DNA of 64,000 nucleotides from Herbidospora mongoliensis (GTDB lineage Bacteria; Actinomycetota; Actinomycetes; Streptosporangiales; Streptosporangiaceae), in contig NZ_BBXD01000025.1 in assembly GCF_001570545.1 (NCBI RefSeq), forward strand, positions 107,665-171,664, in the 5' to 3' direction. The translations under genes and the position numbers were made by a program. The notes beneath the pieces were generated by a model. It worked only from the letters and a program-made list of their open reading frames with translations. It was not told the DNA's origin and did not search any database. Shown here one piece after another: positions 39,160 to 49,044 of this stretch; positions within the stretch are counted from its first letter, which is position 1, and every line of letters begins with the position of its first letter.

Positions 39160-39467
39160 TGACCGGCCACCACACCCGCTGGGTCCGTCCCCAGGAACAA
39201 CCCGAGGACCCCGAGCGGATCGCCATCAGAGAGTCCCTGGCCTTCGGCAAGGCGCTCTACGACCGCCGCAACGAGCTCGGCCTTTCCGTGCCGGAACTCG
39301 CGGAACGAGCCGGGCTGACGGCCGACGAGATCGAGTGCATCGAAGAGGGCGGCACTCCGCCGACGGTGGCGCTGCTCCGACTGCTCGCGGCCGCGCTCGA
39401 CGCCGACGTGCGGCTCACTGCCGGGCACGACCTTGGGTCGGTCTGGTTCGAGGCCCACGCGGCCTGA
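39159..39467 (+). CDS. XRE-family antitoxin (HigA-like)
   Basis: A protein of 102 residues with an XRE/Cro helix-turn-helix (LSVPELAERAGLTADEIECIEEGGTPPTVALLRLLAAAL). The N-terminal arm is hydrophilic and probably binds the toxin. The toxin gene lies just upstream, with its TGA overlapping this ATG (TGATG), the order of HigBA systems. GTG 39156 is the alternative start. Unlike the toxin, it appears intact. It would neutralise the toxin and repress the operon. Confidence 0.8.
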   Translation: MTGHHTRWVRPQEQPEDPERIAIRESLAFGKALYDRRNELGLSVPELAERAGLTADEIECIEEGGTPPTVALLRLLAAALDADVRLTAGHDLGSVWFEAHAA

Positions 39468-39517
39468 CCCCACCCGACCAGGCCTGGGAAGTCGCGACGA
39501 CCCCACGAACCGTAGGG

Positions 39518-40114
39518 CTATCCCCGGGTCCACAACCCGGTGACCTCGACCCCCAGTTCGCCCAGCAAGCGGCGTACGAGAGGAAGGGAGATGCCCAGCA
39601 CGTTGCCGTGGTCTCCCTCGATTCCCTCGATGAACCAGCCGCCCAGCCCGTCGAGCGTGAAGGCCCCCGCCACGTGCAGCGGTTCCCCGCTCGCCACATA
39701 GGCCGCAATCTCCGCGTCGGACGGAACCCCGAAGTGGACGGTCGTCGCGCACGTCTCTCCCACCTCGCGTCCCGAAGCCACGTCGATCACGCTGTGGCCC
39801 GTCAGCAGGCGTCCGGTTTGTCCGCGCAGGGAGAGCCACCGTTCCGTAGCCTCCTCGGCCGATGCGGGTTTCCCGTAGGCAACCCCGTCGAACTCCAGCA
39901 CGGAGTCGCACCCGATCACCAACGCAGCCCCGGAAACACCGTCGGCGACCGCCCTGGCCTTGGCTTTCGCCAGCACGAGGGCGAGGTCGGCAGGGGTCGG
40001 CGCGGTGATGGCGGACTCGTCGACGCCGCTCACGATGACTTTGGGCTCCAGCCCGGCGGCGCGGAGAACGCCGAGGCGAGCGGGGGACGCGGAGGCGAGA
40101 ATGAGCTCGGTCAC
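39518..40114 (-). CDS. maf: Maf-type nucleoside triphosphate pyrophosphatase
   Basis: A protein of 198 residues. The family start [19 protein letters not shown] is present with the S-x-R motif, as are the invariant DES (VSGVDESAI), KAKA ([10 protein letters not shown]) and [10 protein letters not shown]. The C-terminal segment [31 protein letters not shown] closes the active site. Maf proteins hydrolyse non-canonical or modified nucleotides (dTTP, UTP, m5UTP types) and can affect septation. The GTG start at 40114 sits close to the divergent ion-channel gene. Confidence 0.93.
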   Translation of the reverse strand: MTELILASASPARLGVLRAAGLEPKVIVSGVDESAITAPTPADLALVLAKAKARAVADGVSGAALVIGCDSVLEFDGVAYGKPASAEEATERWLSLRGQTGRLLTGHSVIDVASGREVGETCATTVHFGVPSDAEIAAYVASGEPLHVAGAFTLDGLGGWFIEGIEGDHGNVLGISLPLVRRLLGELGVEVTGLWTRG

Positions 40115-40223
40115 GTCAGCCCACCTTAGTCCCGAAGTCGTTTTCGGCGACTGTCAACCGATATGCGGGCTGACGGTCATGAGGGGTACCTTGTCCGGGT
40201 TGACCGGCGGCGGGGGAGGCTAC

Positions 40224-42077
40224 GTGGCGAAAGCGAGTGTGCGCGAGAGGGCGCGGTACTGGTTCGACAACACCATGTCCCGGGGAACCGGTGCGCTGAT
40301 CGGATGGCTGGCCGCGTTCTGCGCGAGCCTGATCGTCGGGGTCGGCGGGCTCGCCGTCTGGCTGACGCCCGGTGAGATCGACAACGGCTTCTCGGGGGCG
40401 CTGTGGGCCTCGCTGATGCGCACGCTCAGCCCGGGGAAGATCGCCTCCGACGACGGCACAGCGCCCTATCTGGCCATCATGCTCATCGCCTCGCTCGGCG
40501 GCCTGTTCTTCGTCTCGCTGTTCGTCGGTCTGCTGTCGGCGGGGCTCAAGACCAAGGTCGAAGATTTACGCAAGGGCCGGTCGCGCATCATCGAGTCGCA
40601 GCACACGGTCATCCTGGGCTGGTCCGACCAGGTTTTCACCATCGTCGCCGAACTCGTGAAGGCCAGGAACCACAAGTCGGTCATCTCGATCCTCGCCGAC
40701 AAGGACAAGGTCGCCATGGAGGACGACCTCCGCGACCGCATCCCCGACACGAGACGGACCCGCATCGTCTGCCGCACCGGCCGGCCCACCGAATCGGGCC
40801 ACCTCGACCTCATGAATCTGGGCGCGGCGCGGTCGATCGTCGTCCTGTCGCCTTCGGGTGAGGATCCCGACGCCCACGTCATCAAGACCCTGCTCGCCCT
40901 CGCCAAGCGCCGGGGCGACCACCCGCCGGTCGTCGCCGCCATCGCGAAGTCGGGCAACATGGCCGCGGCGCGGCTCGCGGGCGGGCCCGGGGTGCATCTG
41001 GTGGATTCCGACGACACGTCCGCGCGGCTCATCGTGCAGTCGTCGCGGCAGTCGGGCATGTCGGTCGTCTGCATGGACCTGCTGAACTTCGACGACGGCG
41101 AGATCTATCTGCGCGCGTTCCCGTCGTTGACCGGGAAGACGTACAGCCAGGCTCTGACCGCTTTCGAGACCGCCACCGTCATCGGCCTCAAGCGCGCCAC
41201 CGGTGTGGAGCTCAACCCGCCGATGGACACGGCGATCGCCGACGGCGACGTCGTCATCGTCATCGCCCAGGACGACTCCTCGATCCGGCTCGCGCAGAAA
41301 GCCCCGGACATCGCCGAGGACGCGATCGTGCGCGCGGGCCGTACCAGGCTGGAACCCGAACGCACGCTGGTGCTCGGGTGGAACGGCCGCGCGGGCACGA
41401 TCGTGCGGTATCTCGACGGTTATGTGGCGCCCGGTTCGGTGCTCGACGTGGCGGCGGGGCATCCCGACGCGGGCGGGAACCTGGTCGGGCTGCGCAACCT
41501 CACGCTGAACGTGAAGGACTGCGACACCACCGACCGTTTCGCCCTGGAATCGCTCGGCGTGGGCATCTACCAGCACGTCATCGTCCTGTCGGACGACCGC
41601 TTCGAGGCCCACCACGCCGACACGCGCACGCTGATGTCGCTGCTGCAGCTGCGCGACATGCAGACGGTCATGCACGAGCGATACTCGATCGTCAGCGAGA
41701 TGCACGACGAGAACAACAGGGAACTCGCCGAGGTCACCGAGGCCGACGACATCGTCATCAGCGACACCGTCATCGGCCTGCTGCTCGCGCAGCTCGCCGA
41801 GAACCGCCATCTGTCCGAGGTCTTCGGCTACCTCTTCGACTCGCGCGGCTCGGAGATCTACCCGAGACCGTCGAGCGACTACGTCACCGATGGCCGTCCC
41901 GTCACGTTCGCGACGGTGATCGAATCGGCCCGCCGCAGAGGCGAGACGGCCATCGGCTACCGGCGGGCGGCCCGCGTCAGCGAACCGCCCCACTTCGGCG
42001 TTGTGCTCAATCCGGCCAAGTCGGCCGAGCTCACCTTTGAGGCCGGTGACAAGGTGATAGTGCTGGCGGAGCGTTAG
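40224..42077 (+). CDS. CASTOR/POLLUX-related putative ion channel
   Basis: A protein of 617 residues. Two membrane segments (ALIGWLAAFCASLIVGVGGLAVWL and YLAIMLIASLGGLFFVSLFVGLL) flank a pore-like loop (GFSGALWASLMRTLSPG). The large cytoplasmic part has two RCK/TrkA-N-like Rossmann units (HTVILGWSDQVFTIVAELV and RTLVLGWNGRAGTIVRYLDG) and a C-terminal RCK-C-like end. This is the architecture of plant CASTOR/POLLUX and bacterial homologues, thought to be regulated potassium or calcium channels. GTG 40224 is chosen for GGGGGAGG 4 nt upstream. Its stop overlaps that of the converging DUF937 gene. Confidence 0.86.
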   Translation: MAKASVRERARYWFDNTMSRGTGALIGWLAAFCASLIVGVGGLAVWLTPGEIDNGFSGALWASLMRTLSPGKIASDDGTAPYLAIMLIASLGGLFFVSLFVGLLSAGLKTKVEDLRKGRSRIIESQHTVILGWSDQVFTIVAELVKARNHKSVISILADKDKVAMEDDLRDRIPDTRRTRIVCRTGRPTESGHLDLMNLGAARSIVVLSPSGEDPDAHVIKTLLALAKRRGDHPPVVAAIAKSGNMAAARLAGGPGVHLVDSDDTSARLIVQSSRQSGMSVVCMDLLNFDDGEIYLRAFPSLTGKTYSQALTAFETATVIGLKRATGVELNPPMDTAIADGDVVIVIAQDDSSIRLAQKAPDIAEDAIVRAGRTRLEPERTLVLGWNGRAGTIVRYLDGYVAPGSVLDVAAGHPDAGGNLVGLRNLTLNVKDCDTTDRFALESLGVGIYQHVIVLSDDRFEAHHADTRTLMSLLQLRDMQTVMHERYSIVSEMHDENNRELAEVTEADDIVISDTVIGLLLAQLAENRHLSEVFGYLFDSRGSEIYPRPSSDYVTDGRPVTFATVIESARRRGETAIGYRRAARVSEPPHFGVVLNPAKSAELTFEAGDKVIVLAER

Positions 42078-42670
42078 ACGCGCTGGCCCCGCTGCGGCTT
42101 CGACTTCGGCTTGGCGCCGCCCTGCTGCTGCTGCGCGCCACCGAAGATCCCGCCGAGGACGCCGCTGAGCATGTCGCCGAAGCTGGTCGTGCTCATCGCC
42201 GACTCCTGGCGACGGAGTTCACGGGCCATGGCGGTGGCGTCCAGGTGGTTCTCGTCGATCCGGTGGGCCATCATGGCCATCGCCATGGGCGCGACCATCG
42301 CCATCATCTTCATGATGGCGCCCGAGTTCATGCCCATGAACTGGGCGATGCCCTCAGCGGCCTGACGGCTGCCGGGAACCCCGAGGACGTGGGCCAGGAT
42401 GCGCTGGCCGTCCTGGTCGTTCGCCAGGCCGGCGACGTCCCGGAAGGGGTCGGCGGACGAGTGGTCGTCCATGGCGGCACGCAGCTGCTGCGCGCCCTTG
42501 GGCTCGCCACAGTTGCGGGCCATGCCGCAGATGACGGTGGCCAGACAGGCCTGGATGGCCGGCTTGGCCGACTCGGCGTCGGTCCCCAGCAGGGACGCCA
42601 TCTGCTGGATCCCCTGCGGGCCCAGCTTGGTGATGATCTCTTCGTGCATCGACTGACTCGACTGACTCAC
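42074..42670 (-). CDS. DUF937 (YidB-like) protein
   Basis: A protein of 198 residues. The first ~120 residues match the DUF937 pattern (ITKLGPQGIQQMASLLGTDAESAKPAI, VLGVPGSRQAAEGIAQFMGMN). A Met/Ala-rich helix (MKMMAMVAPMAMAMMAHR) follows, then a Gln/Gly/Lys-rich tail (GGIFGGAQQQQGGAKPKS). The family is widespread and poorly understood. GTG 42670 has GGGGGAG upstream. It is convergent with the channel gene and shares bases with its stop codon. Confidence 0.78.
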   Translation of the reverse strand: MSQSSQSMHEEIITKLGPQGIQQMASLLGTDAESAKPAIQACLATVICGMARNCGEPKGAQQLRAAMDDHSSADPFRDVAGLANDQDGQRILAHVLGVPGSRQAAEGIAQFMGMNSGAIMKMMAMVAPMAMAMMAHRIDENHLDATAMARELRRQESAMSTTSFGDMLSGVLGGIFGGAQQQQGGAKPKSKPQRGQRV

Positions 42671-42869
42671 GGTCGGTCTCCCCCGTTTCAGAAGTGTTCC
42701 GCGATCAATCTGCCCGGTCCGATTTAGGGGTAATGCCTGCTTTGCACCAAATCACCGCTGTCGCTCCAGGCCCGCTGATGGGTTTCCTTCCGTTACGGCT
42801 CCCGCCCACCCTGAGACAGTCCCGGCGCAGGGCGACATGCGTCGGCAGATCCGGAGAGCCCGCCGGCTC

Positions 42870-44360
42870 CTAAGCCAGATGCTCCGAGAACCGCCCGATG
42901 GCGACGGCCAGCGCGTCGTCGACGAGATGCTGGATCTCCGGCCACCGTTCCTCGGCGTCATCGGTGTACACCAGCGTGGCGCTGTCAGGTGTGTTCGGAT
43001 GTTCGAAGATCCGGAAGAGCAACTCCTGCCGCTCGCCAGGAGAGGTCGCGGCGTTGAGCACCTCGCCGTAGACGGTCACCGCGAGCACGCCGGTTTCCCC
43101 CTGCCCGACCTTCTGGACCGCCGTGATGAACCGCAGCAGGCTCCCGCGAACCCGGAGGTGCAGGCGCACCCACCAGGACCCGTCGGCGAGGTTCGTGTGG
43201 AAGTCGGCGAGGTTGGCGGCGTGGACGAGCTGCCCGTGCCAGTAGCCCGACTTGGAGTCGGGCGGTGCGGCCTGGTCGACCGAGGTGCCCGCGCGTTCGT
43301 CGAACTCCTTGAACACGTTCCCGAGGTCGTTGCTGAACGGCTCGAAATAGCCCAGGAGATTCGCGTGCACCGCGTTCGCGAGCTGGACGCTGCGATCCGC
43401 TTTCGTCTTCAGCTCGCCCAGTTCCCTGGCGCGCAGCCGCGTCGCGTATGCCTTCGCGACCGCGAGGGCGCCGCTGGCCTGGGGAACCGGAGAAAGAGGC
43501 GCCTGGATCTCAGCTCGGAGGGCCTTCTCCTCCAGCCGGGTGAAGAACCGCACCAGCGGACGCAGGTCTCCGGCGTTCGCCTCGTCGAGGGCGGCGATGT
43601 ACTCACCACGCTGGAGCCGGTCGACGGTGATGGGGGCGTAGTGGCCCCGCTGGAGTGACAGCAGGGTCAGCGCCCTGGCCACCCGGCCGTTGCCGTCGGC
43701 GAACGGATGGATCTGGATGAACCGATGATGAAGCCAAGCCGCCTGGATCAGGGGGTGCTGGCCGGACGTCTGCTTCCAGAGCTCCACCAGCCGCTCCATC
43801 TCCTCCTCGACGAAGAGCGGCGGGGTGCATTCGAGGATCGTCCCGTCCGACCTGGTGATCCGGTTGTCGAGCTCCTTCCAGGTCCCCGGCTCCAGCGGGA
43901 GCGGAACCGTCCGGCCGAACTGGTATCTGGCCTCGTAGGTGGGCTGGTGCTGGACGATGATCCCGTGCAGGCCCTTGATGAAGCCGACGGACAGGTCACG
44001 GCCTTCTCTCACCCAGTCGACCAGGTAGGCGAGAGCCTCGAACTGATCTCTGATGATGTCCAGAGTCGAGGCGGTGATGTCGCCCTCGGCGAGGGCCACC
44101 TCGGTCGTCAGCCCTTCGGCCACGAGCGCTTCGGTGACTCCCCAGCTCACGTCATAAAGTCGTTCGATGATTCCGGTCTCGATGGCGTGCCTGCGCAGGC
44201 GTCGCTTGAGTGAGGCCTCCACCTCCGCCGGGGTCGCGTTGGCCTGCACGTCTTTCCAGGCCGACTGCAGCGCGTCCACTCCGGCCAGCCGGGTGGCTAT
44301 CTCGCCGTTGATGGACGTCAACGGCTCGATGCGCTTCCAGGGAATCCGGTCAACGTCCAT
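42870..44360 (-). CDS. Fic-domain protein (probable AMP transferase)
   Basis: A protein of 496 residues. The canonical Fic motif is complete, H218-PFADGNGR to R229, so the nucleotide-transfer chemistry should be intact. N-terminally ETGIIERLYDVSWG (T62, E66) resembles the inhibitory (S/T)xxxE helix of autoinhibited Fic enzymes, but the residue after Glu is Arg instead of Gly/Asn. A helical C-terminal region of 250 residues is unassigned. The ATG at 44360 has TAAACT 6 nt upstream and no Shine-Dalgarno (leaderless pattern). It lies 37 nt downstream of ftsH on the same strand. The target protein is unknown. It could be a stand-alone toxin or a regulatory AMPylator. Confidence 0.88.
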   Translation of the reverse strand: MDVDRIPWKRIEPLTSINGEIATRLAGVDALQSAWKDVQANATPAEVEASLKRRLRRHAIETGIIERLYDVSWGVTEALVAEGLTTEVALAEGDITASTLDIIRDQFEALAYLVDWVREGRDLSVGFIKGLHGIIVQHQPTYEARYQFGRTVPLPLEPGTWKELDNRITRSDGTILECTPPLFVEEEMERLVELWKQTSGQHPLIQAAWLHHRFIQIHPFADGNGRVARALTLLSLQRGHYAPITVDRLQRGEYIAALDEANAGDLRPLVRFFTRLEEKALRAEIQAPLSPVPQASGALAVAKAYATRLRARELGELKTKADRSVQLANAVHANLLGYFEPFSNDLGNVFKEFDERAGTSVDQAAPPDSKSGYWHGQLVHAANLADFHTNLADGSWWVRLHLRVRGSLLRFITAVQKVGQGETGVLAVTVYGEVLNAATSPGERQELLFRIFEHPNTPDSATLVYTDDAEERWPEIQHLVDDALAVAIGRFSEHLA

Positions 44361-44397
44361 CGCGCCAGTTTAAGGAGATCACCGCTGAGTGGTGGCG

Positions 44398-46350
44398 TCA
44401 GTCGCGGCTCAGGCCCGCCGCCGCGTAAGCGTCGGCCTCGTCGAGGGTCTCCCGGTCGAGCAGGGCCGAGACGATGCCCTCCAGCCGATGCCGGTTGTCG
44501 GTGATGAGACGCTGGGCCTCGCCGTAGCACTCGTCCACGATCCGCCTCGCCTCCTCGTCGACCGACGCCAGCGTCGCCGATGCGGCCTGGGGCGGACCTT
44601 CGGTCGGCAGGATCGTCAGAGGGCCGATCAGTGGCGACATGCCCCACCGCCCCACCATCCCCCGGGCGATCGAGGTCACCTGTTCCAGGTCGTTCTCCGC
44701 CCCTGTCGTCACGATGCCGAACACCACCTGTTCGGCCGCCATCCCGCCCAGCGCCCCGGTGATCCGCCCGCGCAGGTAGCGCTCGTCGTAGGCGTACCGG
44801 TCGTCGTCTGGCGTCGACAGGGTCACTCCCAGCGCCCGGCCACGCGGAATGATGGAGATCTTCCGGACCGGGTCGGCGCCCGGCAGCAGCATCCCCAGGA
44901 GGGCGTGGCCCGCCTCGTGGTAGGCCGTGCGGGTGCGTTCCTCCTCCGGCATCACGATGGCGCGGGCCGTACCGAGCTGGAGCTTCTCCAGCGCGTCGGC
45001 GAAATCCGCCGGGCTGACCACGTTGTGGCCTCGGCGGGCGGCCAGCAGGGCCGCCTCGTTGACGAGGTTGGCGAGGTCGGCGCCGGTCATGCCGGGAGTG
45101 CTCTTCGCGATGGCCGGCAACTGCACGGCCGGGGACAGCGGCACACCGCGGGTGTGCACGCGCAGGATCGCGATGCGGCCCTGCTGGTCGGGTGGCGCGA
45201 CGACGATGTTGCGGTCGAAGCGGCCCGGCCGGAGAAGCGCGGCGTCGAGGACTTCCGGGCGGTTGGTGGCGGCGATGACGATGACGCCCTCGTTGCCGGT
45301 GAAGCCGTCCATCTCGGTCAGGACCTGGTTGAGGGTCTGCTCGCGTTCGTCGTGACCCCCTATGGTCGAGGCTCCCCGGGTGCGTCCGATCGCGTCGATC
45401 TCGTCGATGAAGACGATCGACGGGGCGACCTTCCTGGCCTCGTCGAACAGTTCGCGGACGCGGGAGGCGCCGACGCCGACGATCATCTCGATGAACTCCG
45501 AGGCGCTGGCGGAGAAGAACGGCACGCTCGCCTCTCCGGCGACCGCACGGGCCAGCAGAGTCTTGCCGGTGCCGGGCGGGCCCGTGAGCAGCACGCCCTT
45601 CGGGAGCTTCGCGCCCAGGCGGCGGTATTTGCCGGGTTCCTTCAGGTAGTCGACGATCTCGATGAGTTCGTTCTCGACCTCGTCGATGCCGGCCACGTCG
45701 GAGAAGTCGACGCGGACCTTGCCGCTCTCCACCGGCTTGGCCGCGCGGTTGCGGCCGATGCCGCCGAGGCCGCCACCACCACCGCCCATCATGTTGCCTG
45801 CCCGGCGCATGAACCAGATCCAGACACCCGCGAGCAGCAGGATGGGCAGCAGGGAAAGCACCAGGTTCCAGAAGGTGCCGCGCTGGTCGGTGGTGGGTTC
45901 GGCCTGGACGATCACGTTCTGCTGGCTGAGCTGCTGGGAGATCTGGTCCTGGTTGGCGAAGACCGGTATGACCGTGGAGAACTTGGTGAACGTGTCCTTC
46001 TCTTTGTCGCCGGGGATCGGCTGGGCCTTCTTCAGGTTGCCCGTGATGGACATGCCGGTGGCGTAGATGTCCTTGACGTTCCCGCCGTTCACCTGCCGGA
46101 TGAACTCGGTGTAGGAGATCGTCCGGACGGGTGCGCCGTCGAAGAACGAGCTGACGATGAAGAAGGCGGCATAGGTGAGCGCCATGGTCAGCGCGAAGCG
46201 CCACCAGTTGATCTTGGGGCGGTTCGGCTTGGGCGGGGGCAGGCCCTCGGCCCGCCAGGGCTTCGTCTCGTCCCCGTCCTTGTCCTTCTGCGGACGGCTG
46301 TCCGGACGGTCGCGATCCCCCTCCCGGAAGTCGTTCGGCGGCTCACCCAC
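44398..46350 (-). CDS. ftsH: Membrane ATP-dependent zinc metalloprotease FtsH
   Basis: A protein of 650 residues. The hydrophilic N-terminus is followed by two membrane segments ([20 protein letters not shown] and [19 protein letters not shown]) around a periplasmic-type domain. The AAA+ module has Walker A GPPGTGKT, Walker [12 protein letters not shown] and the SRH ([20 protein letters not shown]). The protease has zinc motif HEAGH. It degrades damaged membrane proteins and short-lived regulators. Glycine repeats ([11 protein letters not shown]) form a hinge. GTG 46350 has GAGGG 4 nt upstream. It follows the DUF1269 gene by 32 nt. Confidence 0.95.
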   Translation of the reverse strand: MGEPPNDFREGDRDRPDSRPQKDKDGDETKPWRAEGLPPPKPNRPKINWWRFALTMALTYAAFFIVSSFFDGAPVRTISYTEFIRQVNGGNVKDIYATGMSITGNLKKAQPIPGDKEKDTFTKFSTVIPVFANQDQISQQLSQQNVIVQAEPTTDQRGTFWNLVLSLLPILLLAGVWIWFMRRAGNMMGGGGGGLGGIGRNRAAKPVESGKVRVDFSDVAGIDEVENELIEIVDYLKEPGKYRRLGAKLPKGVLLTGPPGTGKTLLARAVAGEASVPFFSASASEFIEMIVGVGASRVRELFDEARKVAPSIVFIDEIDAIGRTRGASTIGGHDEREQTLNQVLTEMDGFTGNEGVIVIAATNRPEVLDAALLRPGRFDRNIVVAPPDQQGRIAILRVHTRGVPLSPAVQLPAIAKSTPGMTGADLANLVNEAALLAARRGHNVVSPADFADALEKLQLGTARAIVMPEEERTRTAYHEAGHALLGMLLPGADPVRKISIIPRGRALGVTLSTPDDDRYAYDERYLRGRITGALGGMAAEQVVFGIVTTGAENDLEQVTSIARGMVGRWGMSPLIGPLTILPTEGPPQAASATLASVDEEARRIVDECYGEAQRLITDNRHRLEGIVSALLDRETLDEADAYAAAGLSRD

Positions 46351-46382
46351 GTCGCCCTCTTCTCGTGTCAGGTGGACGTGCG

Positions 46383-46877
46383 TCAGTGGTGGCGGGCCGC
46401 CTCGATGGCCTCCTTGAGCTGGTTCTCCGCCTCCTGCGACAGCGACGTGTGGATGATGCGGCCGCCCATGGGCGCGATCTTCGGCAGCACCTTGTCGCGG
46501 GTGCTGTCCTCGACCAGCAGGAACAGCGCGGCGCCGCCCGGCTTGAGGCCCTCGGCGACGTCCTTCATGAATTTGTCGTCGACGCCGATGTCGGTCTTGG
46601 AGCCGACCAGGGCGCCGGTCGCGGCGCCGACGGCCGCGCCGACCAGTGGCATGAAGAAGATCAGGCCGATCAGGCCGCCCCACAGGGCGCCGCCCGCCGC
46701 GCCGGTGGCGGCCAGGTTCACGGCCGGCTTCATCTTGATCTTGCCCTCGGCCGTGTGCTCGACGATCGCGGCGTCGGTGAGTGTGATCAGGTGCTCGTTC
46801 TGCAGCTCGAAAAGCTTGTCCCTGACCTGTACGGCGGTACCGAGGTCGTCATACGCGACAGCGATCAACGTTGCCAT
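46383..46877 (-). CDS. DUF1269 domain protein
   Basis: A protein of 164 residues. The N-terminal ferredoxin-like part (LIAVAYDDLGTAVQVRDKLFELQNEHLI) is followed by a glycine-rich membrane-type hairpin (GAAGGALWGGLIGLIFFMPLVGAAVGAATGAL) and a C-terminal half (GGAALFLLVEDSTRDKVLPKI). The family is thought to be membrane-associated and stress-linked; no activity is known. ATG 46877 has GGGGGAG upstream. It probably forms an operon with ftsH, 32 nt downstream. Confidence 0.85.
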   Translation of the reverse strand: MATLIAVAYDDLGTAVQVRDKLFELQNEHLITLTDAAIVEHTAEGKIKMKPAVNLAATGAAGGALWGGLIGLIFFMPLVGAAVGAATGALVGSKTDIGVDDKFMKDVAEGLKPGGAALFLLVEDSTRDKVLPKIAPMGGRIIHTSLSQEAENQLKEAIEAARHH

Positions 46878-46933
46878 GATGGAGCTCCCCCCGAAGTCCA
46901 GATAGGAGGATATTTCCCCAGATGAGACTAGGT

Positions 46934-47845
46934 CTAAAGCACCTTGATCTCGCCCATTACGGTATTGATGTCGCGATAGCTCTTCTTCTGGGTGTCCGGC
47001 ACGGTGATGAGCACCAGCGCGGGCTTGCTGTCCGGGACGTCCACCAGCGCCATCGCGGCCGTCGACTTCCGCTTGTCGCCCTTGATCGTGTAGTTGACCT
47101 CGTAGCCGAGCACCCAGGCCGGACGGTCGTCGATCGTGGTGTAGTCGGCGGACGTCCATTTGATCGTGGCGCCGGCCGGGTGGTGGTTGAGCGTCCACCG
47201 GGCGGCCAGGAAGGCCGTGTCCTTCAGATCTTCCTGGACCTCGATCGGCACCGGGCAGGAGACCAGCATGCCCCGGTAGGCCGAGCCCTTGACCTTGGGC
47301 AACTCCTGGCGGGACGCGAACGGCGAGGCCGAGGCCAGGTCCCAGTCACCGGCGAAGCGAGGGAAGGACACACCCGACCGCTCGTCTTTGACCGAGCCGC
47401 GCGTCTTCGCGCTCTTGCCGGCGAACTTCCGCAGCTTCTCCTGCCCGTCGGGGAGCTCGGGGATCCGGGGGTCGTCCAGCGCGTCGGTCATCGCGGTCGA
47501 GACGGCGCTGACCGAGGGAGACGGCGAGGGAGACGGCGCGGCGCTCGTCGCAGCCGGAGTGGGCGAGGACAGCGTGGTCACCGGGTCGGTCTTGGGGGCG
47601 GGCGCGGCGGCCGCTGCCTCTCCGTCGTTGCGGGTGAGCACGACGGCGGCGGTCACCACACCTACGGCCGCGATCACGGTGACGACTGCGGCGGTCCGGT
47701 AGACGAGCCGCATCGGCAGGTCGCTCAGACCTTTGGTGGATGAAGGCTGCGGAGGATCCTGGACCGTGATCTTCGGTAACGGGCTGGTCTCCGCTTCCGC
47801 CGCGACGTACGAAGGAACCGCCTTCGTCCCATAGTCCCCTGACAC
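46934..47845 (-). CDS. Membrane-anchored protein with extracytoplasmic C-terminal domain
   Basis: A protein of 303 residues. A cytoplasmic stretch of about 45 residues is followed by one membrane segment (LVYRTAAVVTVIAAVGVVTAAVVL), a Pro/Ser/Ala stalk and a C-terminal domain (VSFPRFAGDWDLASA to YRDINTVMGEIKVL). The domain end (MALVDVPDSKPALVLITVPD) parallels the protein at 14463 (VAAVNTGAEVPSIVYMMIPD), so the two are likely distant paralogues. GTG 47845 has TACGCT 7 nt upstream and no ribosome-binding site (leaderless pattern). It lies 56 nt upstream of the DUF1269-ftsH unit. Function is unknown. Confidence 0.72.
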   Translation of the reverse strand: MSGDYGTKAVPSYVAAEAETSPLPKITVQDPPQPSSTKGLSDLPMRLVYRTAAVVTVIAAVGVVTAAVVLTRNDGEAAAAAPAPKTDPVTTLSSPTPAATSAAPSPSPSPSVSAVSTAMTDALDDPRIPELPDGQEKLRKFAGKSAKTRGSVKDERSGVSFPRFAGDWDLASASPFASRQELPKVKGSAYRGMLVSCPVPIEVQEDLKDTAFLAARWTLNHHPAGATIKWTSADYTTIDDRPAWVLGYEVNYTIKGDKRKSTAAMALVDVPDSKPALVLITVPDTQKKSYRDINTVMGEIKVL

Positions 47846-47931
47846 GTCGGTGAGCGTACGGCAAAACACGGCAATTCGGGTGCGGTAGCCATCACACTTC
47901 GGGAACGAGGTTTGCGCCCCATAATGACGGG

Positions 47932-48924
47932 GTGCAGGTAGAGCTCCGTTTCGCCCCGGGATCGGCGATACATCACGATCTTTCCGCTGTCCGCCAAGAC
48001 GGCCGGTGCCTCTGGGTGGCCGGAGACGAGTGGGCGGGGGTCGAACGCCTCACATGGCGTGACGGCGCCTTCCAAGATCATCACACCTTTCGGCTGGCCG
48101 ATTTCGTGGACCTCCCGGCGGGCCCCGACGAGGAGGCCGACATCGAGGGGCTGGCCCGCGCGGACGGCTGGCTCTGGGCGGTCGGCTCCCACAGCCTGAA
48201 ACGCAAACGCGTCAAGCCCGGCCAGCACGGCGACAAGGCCAGGAAGCGCCTGGCCACCGTGGTCAGAGAGGAGAACCGCTTCGTTCTCGTACGACTTCCT
48301 CTCGTCGACCGCGACGGCCTGCCCACCCCCGTCAGAAAGGACGGCCGCCGCCAGGCCGCGATCCTGAGCGGCCCCGGGCGCAACCTGTCCGACATGCTGG
48401 AACACGACCCCCACCTGGCCCCGTTCCTGCGCCTGCCCGGCAAGGACAACGGCTTCGACATCGAGGGCATAGCGGTCATCGGCGAGCGCGTCTTCGTCGG
48501 CCTGCGCGGCCCGGTGCTGCGCGGCTGGGCGGTCATCCTGGAGATCCACCCGGAACCCGACCCCCACGCCGACGACCGCCTGCGCTTCGCCCCGGTCGGC
48601 GACGCCCGCTACCGCACCCACTTCGTCGACCTCGACGGCCTGGGCATCCGCGACCTGTGCCCGATCGGCGACGAGATCCTCATCCTGGCCGGCCCGACCA
48701 TGACCCACGACGGCCCGGTGAAGATCGTCCGCTGGACCCCGGGCAACGACTTCAGCGACCAGCCCGTCCACGTCGCCGACCTGCACACGGGCGTCAGAGA
48801 CGACCGTCCGGAAGGCCTGACGCTGCTCAGCAACGGCCAGTTGATGATCGTCCACGACAGCCCGTCACCTCAGCGGCTGACCCCGGAGGGGGTCTGGGCG
48901 GACGTCCTGACGCTTTCCGGTTGA
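47932..48924 (+). CDS. DUF3616 protein
   Basis: A protein of 330 residues, probably a beta-propeller-like fold with repeating blade strands (HDLSAVRQDGRCLWVAGDE, EGLARADGWLWAVGS, DIEGIAVIGERVFVGLRGPVLRGWAVILEI, DGLGIRDLCPIGDEILILAGPT, EGLTLLSNGQLMIVHD). This matches DUF3616. There is no signal peptide. GTG 47932 has CATAAT 6 nt upstream, again a leaderless pattern, and is divergent from the gene at 47845. Function is unknown. Confidence 0.83.
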   Translation: MQVELRFAPGSAIHHDLSAVRQDGRCLWVAGDEWAGVERLTWRDGAFQDHHTFRLADFVDLPAGPDEEADIEGLARADGWLWAVGSHSLKRKRVKPGQHGDKARKRLATVVREENRFVLVRLPLVDRDGLPTPVRKDGRRQAAILSGPGRNLSDMLEHDPHLAPFLRLPGKDNGFDIEGIAVIGERVFVGLRGPVLRGWAVILEIHPEPDPHADDRLRFAPVGDARYRTHFVDLDGLGIRDLCPIGDEILILAGPTMTHDGPVKIVRWTPGNDFSDQPVHVADLHTGVRDDRPEGLTLLSNGQLMIVHDSPSPQRLTPEGVWADVLTLSG

Positions 48925-49044
48925 CGTCGGCGAACGCCTGTCGATATGCAACAAAGGTCCGCATTGTCGCAATGATTACCGATTGAGAAATGTTCGGGCC
49001 TTATTAGTGATATTTGTCGGCGATATATTATCTTCCGGATAAAT

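Noticed and set aside
42671..42869. Gene in the gap between the DUF937 and Fic genes
   Set aside because: No frame with plausible codon use or start; nothing else is recognised in this 200-bp gap.
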